Source: Synechococcus sp. AG-673-F03
GTDB lineage: Bacteria > Cyanobacteriota > Cyanobacteriia > PCC-6307 > Cyanobiaceae
Length of the DNA stretch: 64,000 nucleotides
Assembly: GCA_003211205.1 (NCBI GenBank)
Contig: QCTJ01000003.1
Location: 1-64,000, forward strand
Direction: 5' to 3'
Shown: piece after piece, positions 1 through 9,003 of the stretch
Position numbering within the stretch: the stretch's first letter is position 1
How the letters are laid out: each line of letters starts with the position of its first letter
Translations under genes and position numbers: made by a program
Notes under the pieces: model-generated
Told to the model about the DNA's origin: nothing
Database searches by the model: none
The model's input: the letters and a program-made list of their open reading frames with translations, nothing else

Positions 1-1
1 C

Positions 2-364
2 AAGCATGGATTTCGTCCTCTCTGGCAGCTCGATGGACGTCCGATGAGTGGTGATGTCGGAGCAGGCACGGCCCGTGCGGCACTGCGGCTCTGGCAGCAG
101 GTCCGGACCAGCGCTCCTCCGGGGCCGTTGCAGCTGGCGGGAGGCACAAATGGCGCGACAATTGGTTTGCTGGATGGTCTGGGGCTGCCGCGTTCCAGTG
201 GTCCTGCAGGCGTCGCCTTCGGTGGCATGGCCCGTTCGATCGTGCACCCTCTTCTGCAGGAGGCGGAATGCCGCCGGACCACCCTGCGTGACTGGCCCTT
301 CGGCTGGGAGCAGGCCCTGGCTCTCGCCCGTGATCTCGTCATCCCCTGGCTTTCTCGCCCCTGA
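2..364 (+). CDS. ldpA: LdpA-like circadian/redox protein, C-terminal part
   Basis: The reading frame is open from the window edge, so this is only the last ~120 residues of a longer protein. The segments LWQLDGRPMSGDVGAGTA, LQLAGGTNGATIGLL and GVAFGGMARSIVHPLL resemble the C-terminal domain of cyanobacterial LdpA (light-dependent period protein), as I recall that family. LdpA has N-terminal iron-sulfur motifs, lies outside this window for most of its length, and links redox state to the circadian clock. The next gene starts 70 nt downstream on the same strand. The family call rests on memory of sequence style, so it is moderate. Confidence 0.6.
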   Translation, partial: KHGFRPLWQLDGRPMSGDVGAGTARAALRLWQQVRTSAPPGPLQLAGGTNGATIGLLDGLGLPRSSGPAGVAFGGMARSIVHPLLQEAECRRTTLRDWPFGWEQALALARDLVIPWLSRP

Positions 365-433
365 TGGTCCCGATTGGGGACTCAGTCCTGCTAGAAGGCG
401 TTCAGGTCCTGATGAGCACTGGGAGCCTGGGCC

Positions 434-2068
434 ATGGGTACTGAGCGCATCACCGATGATCTGCAGCGACTGCTTGCGCTGTTGCCCACTGCGGTTCAGG
501 AAGCTCTTGCGCCCGCTGAACGCCGTGATCAGCTGCTTGAGGTCGTGCTCGATCTCGGTCGGATTCCGGAAGCGCGCTATCCAGGTCGCTCGGTTGAACT
601 TGGCGGCCGTTGTCTGGAGCGCCACGATCTTGTGGAGATGGTGAGCAGGATCGGCCAGTTCGGTGCTGATAATCGTGCGGGCATCGAGCGAACACTGCAT
701 CGCATCAGTGCCGTCCGTAACCGCAGCGGTGATGTCGTTGGCCTCACCTGTCGTGTTGGCCGCGCCGTTTTCGGAACAGTCGCCATCGTGCGTGATCTGC
801 TCGACAGTGGTGAGTCACTGCTGCTGATGGGACGCCCCGGTGTGGGCAAGACCACAGCTCTCAGGGAAATTGCCCGTGTCTTGGCCGATGATCTGCATAA
901 GCGGGTCGTTGTGATCGACACCAGCAATGAAATCGCTGGTGACGGAGACATTCCACATCCAGGGATCGGTCGTGCCAGGCGCATGCAGGTGACCAGGCCT
1001 GAACTTCAGCATCAGGTGATGATCGAGGCGGTTGAAAATCACATGCCCGAAGTCATCGTGATCGATGAGATCGGCACTGAGCTGGAAGCTCAGGCGGCAC
1101 GCACGATCGCCGAGAGGGGAGTGATGCTTGTGGCCACCGCCCACGGCAATGCCCTTGCCAATCTGATCAAGAATCCGACACTGTGCGATCTGGTGGGGGG
1201 GATTGAGTCCGTCACCCTTGGCGACGATGAGGCTCGCCGTCGCCGAACGCAGAAAACGGTTCTGGAGCGTGCTGCGGAACCCACCTTCCCGCTCGCTGTG
1301 GAGATGCACAGCCGCCATCGCTGGGCAGTTCACGACGATGTTGGGCGCACGGTCGATCTGTTGCTGCGTGGACAAAGCCCCAGGCCCCAGGAGCGCGAAC
1401 TGATGGCGGATGGCGGCGTCAGGCTTGTCGCCCCAGATCCTTCAACGCCACAGCCTCCCCAGCGACGGCCTGCCCTGGCCGTTGTTCCTTTGCCCGATCC
1501 CAGGCGTTCCGTTCTCAGGGACGATGCTCCCGAAACGTCCGCCGTTGTTGAGGCCCCGCGTGAGCTGAAGCTTCAGGTGGTCTGTTGTGGACTCAGGCAG
1601 CAGCGACTCGAAGAAGCTGTCCGCTGCCATGGTTGGCCTGTCAGTGCTGTTGACGATCTGGCCTGTGCTGATGTGTTGCTGAGCGTGCGTCGCGGGTTAG
1701 GACGCCAGCCCGAGCTTCGCCGACAGGCAAGAGAGGCCGGGGTGCCGATTCTTGTCATTAAGTCGGACTCTCTGGCTCAGGTAGAGCGAGCTCTTGAGCG
1801 ACTGCTCAACCGCCAGCCTCTGCCCAGAAAGGACCAGGAGGCTGAGAGGTCATTCGTTCATCCGGATCGAGGCGATGCCTTGGCTGCTCTTGAGGAATGC
1901 CGTCTTGCCGTGGAGCAGATTGTGATGCCGCAGGGGCGTCCGGTTGAACTTATACCGCGCAACGAGAACGTTCTTCAGATGCAGGCTGATCTAGTGGCGC
2001 GTTACAGCCTTCAGAGCGATGTCTATGGATCCAATGACCAACGCCGGCTCAGGGTTTTCCCACCATGA
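434..2068 (+). CDS. Ycf45-type AAA ATPase with C-terminal R3H domain
   Basis: A 544-residue P-loop ATPase of the Ycf45 family, conserved in cyanobacteria and some algal plastids. A Walker A motif GRPGVGKTTALRE lies near residue 133, followed by a Walker B-like stretch EVIVIDEIGTELEA. The C-terminal ~60 residues (PVELIPRNENVLQMQADLVA, then RRLRVFPP at the end) look like a single-strand nucleic-acid-binding R3H domain. The middle (about residues 330 to 380) is proline-rich and looks disordered. It resembles the stage III sporulation protein AA ATPase core. Its cellular role is unknown; nucleic-acid binding is inferred from the R3H domain. Confidence 0.85.
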   Translation: MGTERITDDLQRLLALLPTAVQEALAPAERRDQLLEVVLDLGRIPEARYPGRSVELGGRCLERHDLVEMVSRIGQFGADNRAGIERTLHRISAVRNRSGDVVGLTCRVGRAVFGTVAIVRDLLDSGESLLLMGRPGVGKTTALREIARVLADDLHKRVVVIDTSNEIAGDGDIPHPGIGRARRMQVTRPELQHQVMIEAVENHMPEVIVIDEIGTELEAQAARTIAERGVMLVATAHGNALANLIKNPTLCDLVGGIESVTLGDDEARRRRTQKTVLERAAEPTFPLAVEMHSRHRWAVHDDVGRTVDLLLRGQSPRPQERELMADGGVRLVAPDPSTPQPPQRRPALAVVPLPDPRRSVLRDDAPETSAVVEAPRELKLQVVCCGLRQQRLEEAVRCHGWPVSAVDDLACADVLLSVRRGLGRQPELRRQAREAGVPILVIKSDSLAQVERALERLLNRQPLPRKDQEAERSFVHPDRGDALAALEECRLAVEQIVMPQGRPVELIPRNENVLQMQADLVARYSLQSDVYGSNDQRRLRVFPP

Positions 2069-2173
2069 TCCCGCACCTGGATGCGCGGATGGATTGACGA
2101 AGGTCACTCCATTGTGAGTAACTATTCAAACCCCAGAGTTGACCTCCGTAGGGAGTTCCATCACTGGAGTCAA

Positions 2174-2245
2174 TGGGCCGTCGCCAAGTGGTAAGGCAGC
2201 GGGTTTTGGTCTCGCCATTCCTAGGTTCGAATCCTAGCGGCCCAG
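2174..2245 (+). tRNA. tRNA-Gln (anticodon TTG)
   Basis: A 72-nt cloverleaf. Acceptor arms TGGGCCG and CGGCCCA pair, with discriminator G. A TTCGAAT T-loop is present and the anticodon loop centres on TTG. No CCA is encoded. A run of T follows directly and could end transcription. Confidence 0.95.
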
Positions 2246-2261
2246 TTTTTCTCGATCCTCA

Positions 2262-3026
2262 GTGCTCTCACCCAGTCTGCTGGTCTTTGATTTTGACGGA
2301 GTGATTGTGGATGGGATGAACGAGTACTGGTGGAGTGCTCGTCGTGCCTGCCTGCAGCTCAATCCCGCTGTCGATCTTCCTGAGTCCACACCGCCACAGT
2401 TTCGACAGCTCAGGCCCTGGATTCATCACGGTTGGGAGATGGTGCTGAGCGCGGCATTGATTTCCGAGCAACGCGGTCCTCTTGAGCAGCTCGGGGTCCA
2501 GGCATTTGTGCACGACTACACGGCGCATTGCACAGCTGCCCTCGAGCGTTTCGGCTGGACTCCTGCCTTGCTGCAGCAGATACTGGAGGCAGTGCGGGCC
2601 GATGCCGTGCGGACCGATCGAGACGCCTGGCTGGCTCTGCATCAGCCCTATCCGGGCTTGCCTGAGCGTTTGATTGCTTTTTCGGAGGAGAACATTGCCT
2701 GGGCGGTGCTGACCACCAAGGCACGGGATTTCACCGCCGAGCTGCTCGCCTCAATGGGGCTCAAGCCACAACGGCTGGATGGGCATGAGTCGGGATCCAA
2801 GCCTGAGGTGCTACGCCGCTTGGCCTGCGACTGGACACTGAAGGGTTTTGTCGAGGACCGTCGCCCCACCTTGGAAGCCGTTCGAACCACCCCAAGCCTC
2901 GAAACCCTGCCCTGCTGGCTGGTCAGCTGGGGCTACCTGAGGCCTACGGACTTGGTGGATCTTTCCGAGGAAATTCATCTGCTGAGGCCTGAGCAGTTCG
3001 CAGCCCCCTTGGCGGACTGGCCCTGA
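2262..3026 (+). CDS. HAD-superfamily hydrolase
   Basis: A 254-residue protein starting with GTG 16 nt after the tRNA-Gln. The N-terminal motif FDFDGVIVDG (residues 9 to 18) is HAD motif I, with the nucleophile Asp and the acid/base Asp two residues later. Motif II is probably AVLTTKARD (around residue 150, Thr), the motif III Lys is in SGSKPEVLRR, and FVEDRRPT gives the acidic motif IV. The cap insertion is large and tryptophan-rich. This is a phosphatase- or phosphoglycolate-phosphatase-like enzyme; the substrate cannot be told from the sequence. Confidence 0.8.
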   Translation: MLSPSLLVFDFDGVIVDGMNEYWWSARRACLQLNPAVDLPESTPPQFRQLRPWIHHGWEMVLSAALISEQRGPLEQLGVQAFVHDYTAHCTAALERFGWTPALLQQILEAVRADAVRTDRDAWLALHQPYPGLPERLIAFSEENIAWAVLTTKARDFTAELLASMGLKPQRLDGHESGSKPEVLRRLACDWTLKGFVEDRRPTLEAVRTTPSLETLPCWLVSWGYLRPTDLVDLSEEIHLLRPEQFAAPLADWP

Positions 3027-3034
3027 TTCGATAA

Positions 3035-3048
3035 CGTACATCTGTACT
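3035..3048. promoter_or_regulatory. LexA-type SOS box upstream of recA
   Basis: The palindrome GTACATCTGTAC (3036 to 3047) fits the cyanobacterial LexA consensus RGTACNNNDGTWCB, except that the first purine is C. It lies about 130 nt before the recA start, just after the end of the HAD gene. It suggests DNA-damage control of recA. Binding is inferred, not shown. Confidence 0.65.
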
Positions 3049-3178
3049 ACGTGAGACGGATGGCCTGAGTCGGGGCGCTGGGCGATCTGTCCGGTCCCTG
3101 ATCCCACCGAGGCGTCGGTTCACTCGCCGTCCCGATCAGCTGCCTGCGGCGTTCTTTTGCTCTTTAACTGTTTCAGCC

Positions 3179-4321
3179 ATGCCAGCCGATGTGAAAGCCT
3201 CCCAGTCCTCCGGTGGAGATGTCCGCCCCGGTGAGCGCGATAAAGCGCTCAATCTCGTGCTCGGTCAGATCGAGCGCAACTTCGGCAAGGGTTCGATCAT
3301 GCGTCTTGGGGACGCTTCCAGGATGAGGGTGGAAACCATCTCCACAGGAGCACTCACTCTGGATCTCGCCCTCGGAGGTGGGTATCCCAAAGGACGTGTT
3401 GTGGAGGTTTATGGGCCCGAAAGTTCCGGTAAGACCACGCTGACCTTGCATGCCATCGCTGAGGTTCAGCGCAACGGAGGTGTTGCCGCCTTTGTGGATG
3501 CCGAGCATGCTCTCGATCCGGTTTATGCCGCATCGTTGGGAGTGGATGTGGAAAACCTGCTGGTCTCCCAGCCGGACACCGGCGAAATGGCGCTGGAAAT
3601 CGTGGACCAGTTGGTCCGCTCCGCGGCTGTCGACATCGTGGTGGTTGACTCTGTCGCCGCTCTCACGCCCCGTGCCGAGATTGAAGGTGAGATGGGCGAC
3701 ATTGCCGTGGGCAGTCAGGCCCGTCTGATGAGCCAGGCGATGCGCAAGATCACGGGCAATATTGGCAAGTCCGGTTGCACGGTGATTTTCCTCAACCAAC
3801 TGCGTCTCAAGATTGGCGTCACCTACGGCAACCCAGAAACCACCACCGGTGGTAACGCCCTCAAGTTTTATGCCTCGGTGCGTCTTGATATCCGCCGTAT
3901 TCAGACGCTCAAGCGTGGTACCGAGGAATACGGCATCCGCGCCAAGGTGAAGGTGGCCAAAAACAAAGTGGCTCCTCCCTTCCGCATCGCGGAATTCGAC
4001 ATCCTCTTTGGCCGTGGGATCAGCACGCTGGGTTGTCTGCTCGATCTGGCGGAGGAGACGGGTGTCGTCACTCGCAAGGGTGCCTGGTACAGCTATGAGG
4101 GCGACAACATCGGTCAGGGTCGTGACAACACCATTGGTTGGCTGGAGCAAAATCTGGAGGCCAAGGATGCCATTGAGGTTTTGGTACGTCAGAAGCTGAC
4201 GGAGGGTTCAGAAGTCACGTCCAACTCCATGCGTCCTCTTGCTGCTGCGGCTCGCTCGGCTGCTGCTAAGCCTCTTGCCAAGTCCGCTGAGGTTGCTGCG
4301 CCGTCGAAGGACGCAGCCTGA
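3179..4321 (+). CDS. recA: RecA recombinase
   Basis: A 380-residue RecA that forms filaments on single-stranded DNA for homologous recombination and stimulates LexA self-cleavage. Visible features are the Walker [15 protein letters not shown] (about residues 80 to 93), [15 protein letters not shown] (Walker B region), the L2 loop segment [20 protein letters not shown], and a low-complexity Ala/Lys tail. The start ATG has the usual short N-terminal extension. A LexA-like box lies upstream. Its TGA directly abuts the stop codon of the convergent DUF1815 gene with no base between. Confidence 0.98.
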   Translation: MPADVKASQSSGGDVRPGERDKALNLVLGQIERNFGKGSIMRLGDASRMRVETISTGALTLDLALGGGYPKGRVVEVYGPESSGKTTLTLHAIAEVQRNGGVAAFVDAEHALDPVYAASLGVDVENLLVSQPDTGEMALEIVDQLVRSAAVDIVVVDSVAALTPRAEIEGEMGDIAVGSQARLMSQAMRKITGNIGKSGCTVIFLNQLRLKIGVTYGNPETTTGGNALKFYASVRLDIRRIQTLKRGTEEYGIRAKVKVAKNKVAPPFRIAEFDILFGRGISTLGCLLDLAEETGVVTRKGAWYSYEGDNIGQGRDNTIGWLEQNLEAKDAIEVLVRQKLTEGSEVTSNSMRPLAAAARSAAAKPLAKSAEVAAPSKDAA

Positions 4322-4666
4322 TTAGCTTTGCTTGAGCTTTGAGGAGCTGCATTCGCTGCGGCTTCTCTGCAGGTTCCCTGCGATGCGTTGAAGTTCCTGA
4401 ATGGCTTCAGCGCCTTCGAATTTCACCAGTTCGCGCCCGTTGCGGGATTCGACCCAGCTGATGTCGAAGTCAGAGACCAGAAAGCGCACCAGATGTTGCT
4501 CGCCCAGCTCGGCCATAAATGAGGCCCCGCTTCCGTCCTGGCCGTCATCGCAGACGTAGCAGGTTGCTGTGAAGCCCTGTTTGCTGAGATTTGTCGCCAA
4601 AGCCTGAAGGCTCATGACCAGATCTTGGACGACTGAGCGGTACTGCTCGGAAAGTCGGAGGAACAC
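4322..4666 (-). CDS. DUF1815 family protein
   Basis: A 114-residue soluble protein with the cyanobacterial DUF1815 pattern: N-terminal MFLRLSEQYRSVVQDLVMSL, a CYVCDDG segment and a C-terminal FEGAEAIQELQRIA helix. Its function is unknown. It is convergent with recA, sharing a zero-length gap, which is a conserved neighbourhood in picocyanobacteria as far as I recall. Nothing in the sequence indicates an enzyme active site. Confidence 0.8.
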   Translation of the reverse strand: MFLRLSEQYRSVVQDLVMSLQALATNLSKQGFTATCYVCDDGQDGSGASFMAELGEQHLVRFLVSDFDISWVESRNGRELVKFEGAEAIQELQRIAGNLQRSRSECSSSKLKQS

Positions 4667-4741
4667 GCAGAAGACCGTCCAGGTGCATATGAGCCTAAAG
4701 GTTTTCTTTCGAATTCAGGGCTGAGGTGAGCTTTTGCGGTT

Positions 4742-4993
4742 TCATGGGCTGTCGGCAAGTGTCCAGAATCCGGCGGCAGGGCCGATGAAGCGCACCACCA
4801 CCCAGAACAGCACCAGGGCTGCGATGCCGATCCAGGCGCCTCGTGTGGTGATGGAGACGAATTGCGTGGCCTGGGCTCGAGTCAGCGGCAACCAGGCGAT
4901 AAATCGTTCAGCGTCCTTGGGGTCGGGTTTGCTCTGGCGAGGTGGCAGTCCCTGACTGGCGCGGCGTCGTGCTTCTCCCATCTCAGGCCTCAC
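4742..4993 (-). CDS. DUF2839 family small membrane protein
   Basis: An 83-residue protein. The N-terminal motif MGEARRRASQGLPPRQ is typical of DUF2839 in cyanobacteria. A central basic stretch is followed by one hydrophobic segment, AWIGIAALVLFWVVVRFIGP (about residues 51 to 70), predicted to cross the membrane. The function is unknown. An in-frame ATG 4 codons downstream (MGEAR) is an equally good start and matches the family better. Confidence 0.75.
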   Translation of the reverse strand: MRPEMGEARRRASQGLPPRQSKPDPKDAERFIAWLPLTRAQATQFVSITTRGAWIGIAALVLFWVVVRFIGPAAGFWTLADSP

Positions 4994-5021
4994 AAGCTGT
5001 TGGTCAGCCTAGAAGTGATTG

Positions 5022-6464
5022 TCAGTCTGGCCGAAGTCTCTGCAACGGGTCCCAGGGTTCAAGTGCGCGCAGAACCTGCTCTCCCCAGCTGCGTCCTCGG
5101 ACGCGTCCGTCGAGGATGGCCAGCCGACCTCCGCTGCGTCTGAGCGAGGCAATGGCAGGGATCAGCATGGCCAGTGCTTCCGGGAGCAGAAGCGCGCGAA
5201 ACCAATCACGCCCCTGGCGCTTCAGCGACTCCACACGGGCTGCGGTCAGAGGGTCCTCCAGGCTGGCGATCGGCAGCATTGCCGCAATCAACTGTTCCGG
5301 TTGTGGAAGCAGATGCTGATGGCTCAACCACCAGCTCCAGCTGCAGCAGATCACTCCGTTTGACTCCGGTGCTGTGCTTTCCAGCGTGACCCTGCTGCCG
5401 AACTCCGCTGCAAGCTCGCTGCAGAGGCGCTGACGCATGCAGGGCGCGTCCACCAGAACTGTGGTTAATCCAGTTCGGCCGAGGATCAGGCGTCGGCTCT
5501 GCTCCAGAAGATGGCCGGCGAAAATCTCAGTGTTTGGCAGTGGCTGACGCCTTGGCAGATAGATCGGCAGTGGCTCTCCACGCGGAGCATCACGAAGATC
5601 GATTCGCAGCTCAGCGCTGTCGATGCTCGGCTCTTCGCCATGACGTCGACAGCCTCCATCCGCGTGGATCAGTGTCCAGGGTTGCTGATGGAAGAGCGAT
5701 TCCAGCGTGATCAGCGGCTCAAGCGGTTGCAACTGCCAGCTCCACTGCAGGGTGTTCGAATTCACGCGAGCCCCGCTGGCCCAAGATTGTCGGTCCATGG
5801 ACATCAGCTGGCACCAGGGTTCTGGTGTTGAACCCAGCAGCTGCAGCAGATCGCGAACCAGGGTCAGAGCGCTCTCGGGCATGGCGACGTCGCGGTTCGT
5901 TCCGCCACCAAGGGTGACAAGCTGGCGGTTCAGGCGTTCATGCAGATCCAGCAAACCTTCTCCTGCGGAGGGAAATGCTGCTCGCAGCTCCTCCCAGTGA
6001 CAGGAGTCGATCTTCACGGTCATGGCCCGTCGCAGACGGTCTTGCAGCCACTCCGCCTCGGGAACAACCAGATGATCGTCAGGACGGAGCTGGCCGCAGC
6101 GATGGACATCCAGAAGCTGTTGGGGTGTCAACAGCCAGATCTGGTCTCCAGGCGGTGGATCAAAGCCTGTCCAGCATCCAAGCTTTAATCCGCTTTCCAG
6201 CAGACGCGGTCGTTCAACATGAAGCAACCGCTGGTGTTGAGTCGGGTCGAGAACCAGCACAGTGTGATGGCTGCGCAGGCTGAGCGGCACCAGCAGGGCT
6301 AGCCACCAACGATCGCTGCTGCCCGCAGACAGTTGGATTCTGGTTCGATCCTGGCGTCGCAGACTTCGGCCCACCAGGCGGCTCAGGGTCAGTTGGTGCT
6401 CCCATTGGCCCGCTTCTCCCCTGAGCAGGTGCTTGAGCTGCTGATGGGCCTGGACTTCAAGCAT
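5022..6464 (-). CDS. conserved picocyanobacterial protein, possibly helicase-related
   Basis: A 480-residue soluble protein that I do not recognise firmly. It is long, leucine- and tryptophan-rich, with segments such as LSAGSSDRWWLALLVP and LAILDGRVRGRSWG reminiscent of the layout of superfamily II helicases. There is no intact Walker A GKT/GKS motif. From memory, homologues at this locus (between recA and tyrA) are annotated as possible helicases. It is divergent from tyrA. It could equally be an inactive helicase-like scaffold. Confidence 0.45.
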   Translation of the reverse strand: MLEVQAHQQLKHLLRGEAGQWEHQLTLSRLVGRSLRRQDRTRIQLSAGSSDRWWLALLVPLSLRSHHTVLVLDPTQHQRLLHVERPRLLESGLKLGCWTGFDPPPGDQIWLLTPQQLLDVHRCGQLRPDDHLVVPEAEWLQDRLRRAMTVKIDSCHWEELRAAFPSAGEGLLDLHERLNRQLVTLGGGTNRDVAMPESALTLVRDLLQLLGSTPEPWCQLMSMDRQSWASGARVNSNTLQWSWQLQPLEPLITLESLFHQQPWTLIHADGGCRRHGEEPSIDSAELRIDLRDAPRGEPLPIYLPRRQPLPNTEIFAGHLLEQSRRLILGRTGLTTVLVDAPCMRQRLCSELAAEFGSRVTLESTAPESNGVICCSWSWWLSHQHLLPQPEQLIAAMLPIASLEDPLTAARVESLKRQGRDWFRALLLPEALAMLIPAIASLRRSGGRLAILDGRVRGRSWGEQVLRALEPWDPLQRLRPD

Positions 6465-6564
6465 TTGAGAAGCCTAAGAACCGCCGGGCCGCTCATCGGT
6501 TCAGGCTGAGCTGTTCCGATTCCTGCACGGGTCAAGCAACATGGTCTGGATGTGGATAGCAGTG

Positions 6565-7470
6565 ATGGATCAGGAGCAGACCGCAGAACTCGCTGGTGTC
6601 AGCAGGGTCGGTGTTGTGGGTCTTGGCCTGATCGGTGGCTCGATCGGGCTGGATCTGCGTGCTCTTGGGGTCAGCGTTCAGGGCCTCGTGCATCGCCACA
6701 GCACAGCGGAGCGTGCTCTTCAGCGCGGGCTTGTTGATGCTGTCAGTTGCGACCCTGCCTGCCTCGAGGGCTGTGATCTTGTCGTGTTGGCGTTGCCGCT
6801 CGATGCCTTGCTGCAGCCGCAAGATGCGCTGCTACAAGCTCTGCCGCCTGAGGCCGTGGTCACGGATGTGGGGTCGGTGAAGGGAGCCGTCCTTGATGTC
6901 TGGAGAGATTGCCATCCCCGCTTCGTGGCGTCTCACCCCATGGCAGGGACTGCCGAGTCGGGGGTGGACTCCGGTTGCTGTGGTTTGTTCAGAGGACGCG
7001 CCTGGGTTGGAACGCCGGAGGCTGAGACAGATCCCGAAGCTCTGATGCAGGTGAGAGCTTTGGCTTGCTCGCTTGGTGCGCACTGGATCAGTGCGGATCC
7101 GCTTATTCATGACCAGGCCGTTGCCCTGATCTCCCATCTGCCCGTGATGGTGAGCGCCGCATTGCTGCGCGTGCTCGGGGAGGAGCGAGACCCACGTGTG
7201 CGAGATCTTGCCCGTCAATTGGCGTCCAGTGGTTTCGCAGATACCACCCGGGTTGGTGGCGGCAATCCAGCGCTTGGGACGGCAATGGCTTGTCACAATA
7301 CCTCTGCACTGCTGAAGTCTCTTGCCGCCTATCGATGGAGTCTCGAACAGCTTGAAGAGGCAATCCTCAACGGCCATTGGGCTCAATTGGAGCAGGAGTT
7401 GGAAAAGACTCGCGCCTTGCGTCCAGGGTTTCTGGAGCCTCCGTCTGATCCATCTAAGCCGCAACCGTGA
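6565..7470 (+). CDS. tyrA: Prephenate/arogenate dehydrogenase
   Basis: A protein of about 300 residues of tyrosine biosynthesis that oxidatively decarboxylates prephenate or, more usually in cyanobacteria, arogenate with NADP. The Rossmann motif VGVVGLGLIGGSIGLDL lies at residues 13 to 29 and is followed by VVLALPLDALL, TDVGSVKG and SHPMAGTAESGVDS, the substrate-binding region. The start chosen is the ATG at 6565, which leaves a normal short N-terminus; an in-frame ATG at 6541 is possible. Its 3' end overlaps the convergent desaturase gene by 17 nt. Confidence 0.9.
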   Translation: MDQEQTAELAGVSRVGVVGLGLIGGSIGLDLRALGVSVQGLVHRHSTAERALQRGLVDAVSCDPACLEGCDLVVLALPLDALLQPQDALLQALPPEAVVTDVGSVKGAVLDVWRDCHPRFVASHPMAGTAESGVDSGCCGLFRGRAWVGTPEAETDPEALMQVRALACSLGAHWISADPLIHDQAVALISHLPVMVSAALLRVLGEERDPRVRDLARQLASSGFADTTRVGGGNPALGTAMACHNTSALLKSLAAYRWSLEQLEEAILNGHWAQLEQELEKTRALRPGFLEPPSDPSKPQP

Positions 7471-8968
7471 GGGTGAGATCTCGCGCAGCCATCAATTGCC
7501 TGCATGCCATCAGAGCGGACAGGCTGACCCCGGCGGTGCCCTCTCCGGGATGAATGGAATCACCGCAAAGCCACAGCTGGGGAATGGGCGGGCGGCTGGC
7601 CAGTCCGAAGGGCCCGAAGCGATCTGGGCTCTGCCCAAGACCACCCACCACGCCATCCGGACGACCGGTCCAGTGGGCGAATCCTCTCGGAGTTGCTAAC
7701 TCCTGATGCAGCCAGGCGTCATCCGGCAGTTTCAAAGCGGCGTTCACGTCTTGTCGAATGGAATCCCGAAGCTCCCGTTTGCGTTGCTGGTAGGCCTTCT
7801 CATCCATGTCGTGCCAGCCCTCCGGGGAGGTGAAGACGCTGGCGATCACGGTGGCCTTACCCGCCGGGGCTCGACCGTCACCGTCGTGGCTGATCGACAA
7901 AAAGAGTGAGCCGGGGGAGTGGCCGTCGCGTTGCAAGTGTCCAGGGCATTCGTCCGGCAGGTGATGCCGTTCCACAGCGCCGTAGAACACAATCGCTCCG
8001 CTCGGTGCTTTGAGGCTGTTCAGGTGCTTGCGGTACGTGTCGGGCATCTGTTCCCGATCCGGAATCAGCCCTGGCAGGCATTGCGGCGGAAGGCTGCAGA
8101 TGATCTCGCTGGCCTGTAGGCATCTCTGCGCTCTCCCAGGAGCTTCAACCGTGACCGACCATCCAGTTTGATCGCCATCGCGCTCCAGTTTCAGAGCACG
8201 ATGGCGCAGAAACACACGCCCACCATCGCGTTCCAGGGCTGTCGCCAGCTGGTCGCTCAGGCTCTGCATCGATCCGTGCAGATGCCACAGACCGAGTGGG
8301 GCCTGGCACATCTGCAAGACCGTGGCGCCATAGAGGGCTGCGGTGCGGTCACTCGGTTGCTGTGAATACAGCCGTAGCTGCAGGTCGAGGAAGCGTCGCA
8401 GTCGCTGGTCTCCAGCGCATCCGCTGAGAGTCAGTAGATCCGAGACCGTGAGCAGGCTGAGGGGGGCACAAGCCAGATTCCCGGGGGTCAGGGCAGCCAG
8501 GGTGCGTCGGAGATCCCAGCCAGTGCGCATTGGCAGTACGGGATCAGCAGCAGCAAACTGCCAGTTCTGACGATGAATCCAGCTGCACAGCTGCCAGAAG
8601 CGTTCGCTGCCAGGAAATTGTTGGCAGCGCTCCTGGCGCCAGCACTGAGGATCGTGCCAGAGATGCACCGGAGGTGACCCGTCATTGAGGTCCACCACAC
8701 ATCCAGGGTCCAGCCGTTCGGCTTCAGGAGGTTGGATGTCAAGGTGCTGGAAAAGCCGTGCATGACTCCCTCCAGGTTCCAGTCCCGCAACCTGAGTTGC
8801 GCCCACATCAAAGGTGAACGGACCCCGTCGGAACGTTCCAGCACAACCGCCCAGCTGGTGGTGTGCCTCCAGCAGGGTGACACTCAAACCTTCATGGGCC
8901 AGCAGGGCTGCGGCAGTGAGGCCGGCAATGCCGCCACCGATCACTATCACGTCCTGGTCGGGTTCCAT
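7454..8968 (-). CDS. crtD: CrtD-like carotenoid desaturase (FAD-dependent)
   Basis: A 504-residue FAD-dependent oxidoreductase of the phytoene desaturase/CrtD/CrtH superfamily. The N-terminal dinucleotide-binding motif VIVIGGGIAGLTAAALLA is followed by LLEAHHQLGGCAGTF. The C-terminal signature LWLCGDSIHPGEGTAGVSLS closes the FAD site. Length and neighbourhood beside tyrA fit the cyanobacterial C-3',4' desaturase CrtD of the myxoxanthophyll branch. The exact substrate (CrtD versus the isomerase CrtH) cannot be settled by eye. Confidence 0.6.
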   Translation of the reverse strand: MEPDQDVIVIGGGIAGLTAAALLAHEGLSVTLLEAHHQLGGCAGTFRRGPFTFDVGATQVAGLEPGGSHARLFQHLDIQPPEAERLDPGCVVDLNDGSPPVHLWHDPQCWRQERCQQFPGSERFWQLCSWIHRQNWQFAAADPVLPMRTGWDLRRTLAALTPGNLACAPLSLLTVSDLLTLSGCAGDQRLRRFLDLQLRLYSQQPSDRTAALYGATVLQMCQAPLGLWHLHGSMQSLSDQLATALERDGGRVFLRHRALKLERDGDQTGWSVTVEAPGRAQRCLQASEIICSLPPQCLPGLIPDREQMPDTYRKHLNSLKAPSGAIVFYGAVERHHLPDECPGHLQRDGHSPGSLFLSISHDGDGRAPAGKATVIASVFTSPEGWHDMDEKAYQQRKRELRDSIRQDVNAALKLPDDAWLHQELATPRGFAHWTGRPDGVVGGLGQSPDRFGPFGLASRPPIPQLWLCGDSIHPGEGTAGVSLSALMACRQLMAARDLTLTVAA

Positions 8969-9003
8969 CGCGGCATGCTGGCAGCAGAGTTGGATCAGTG
9001 TGG

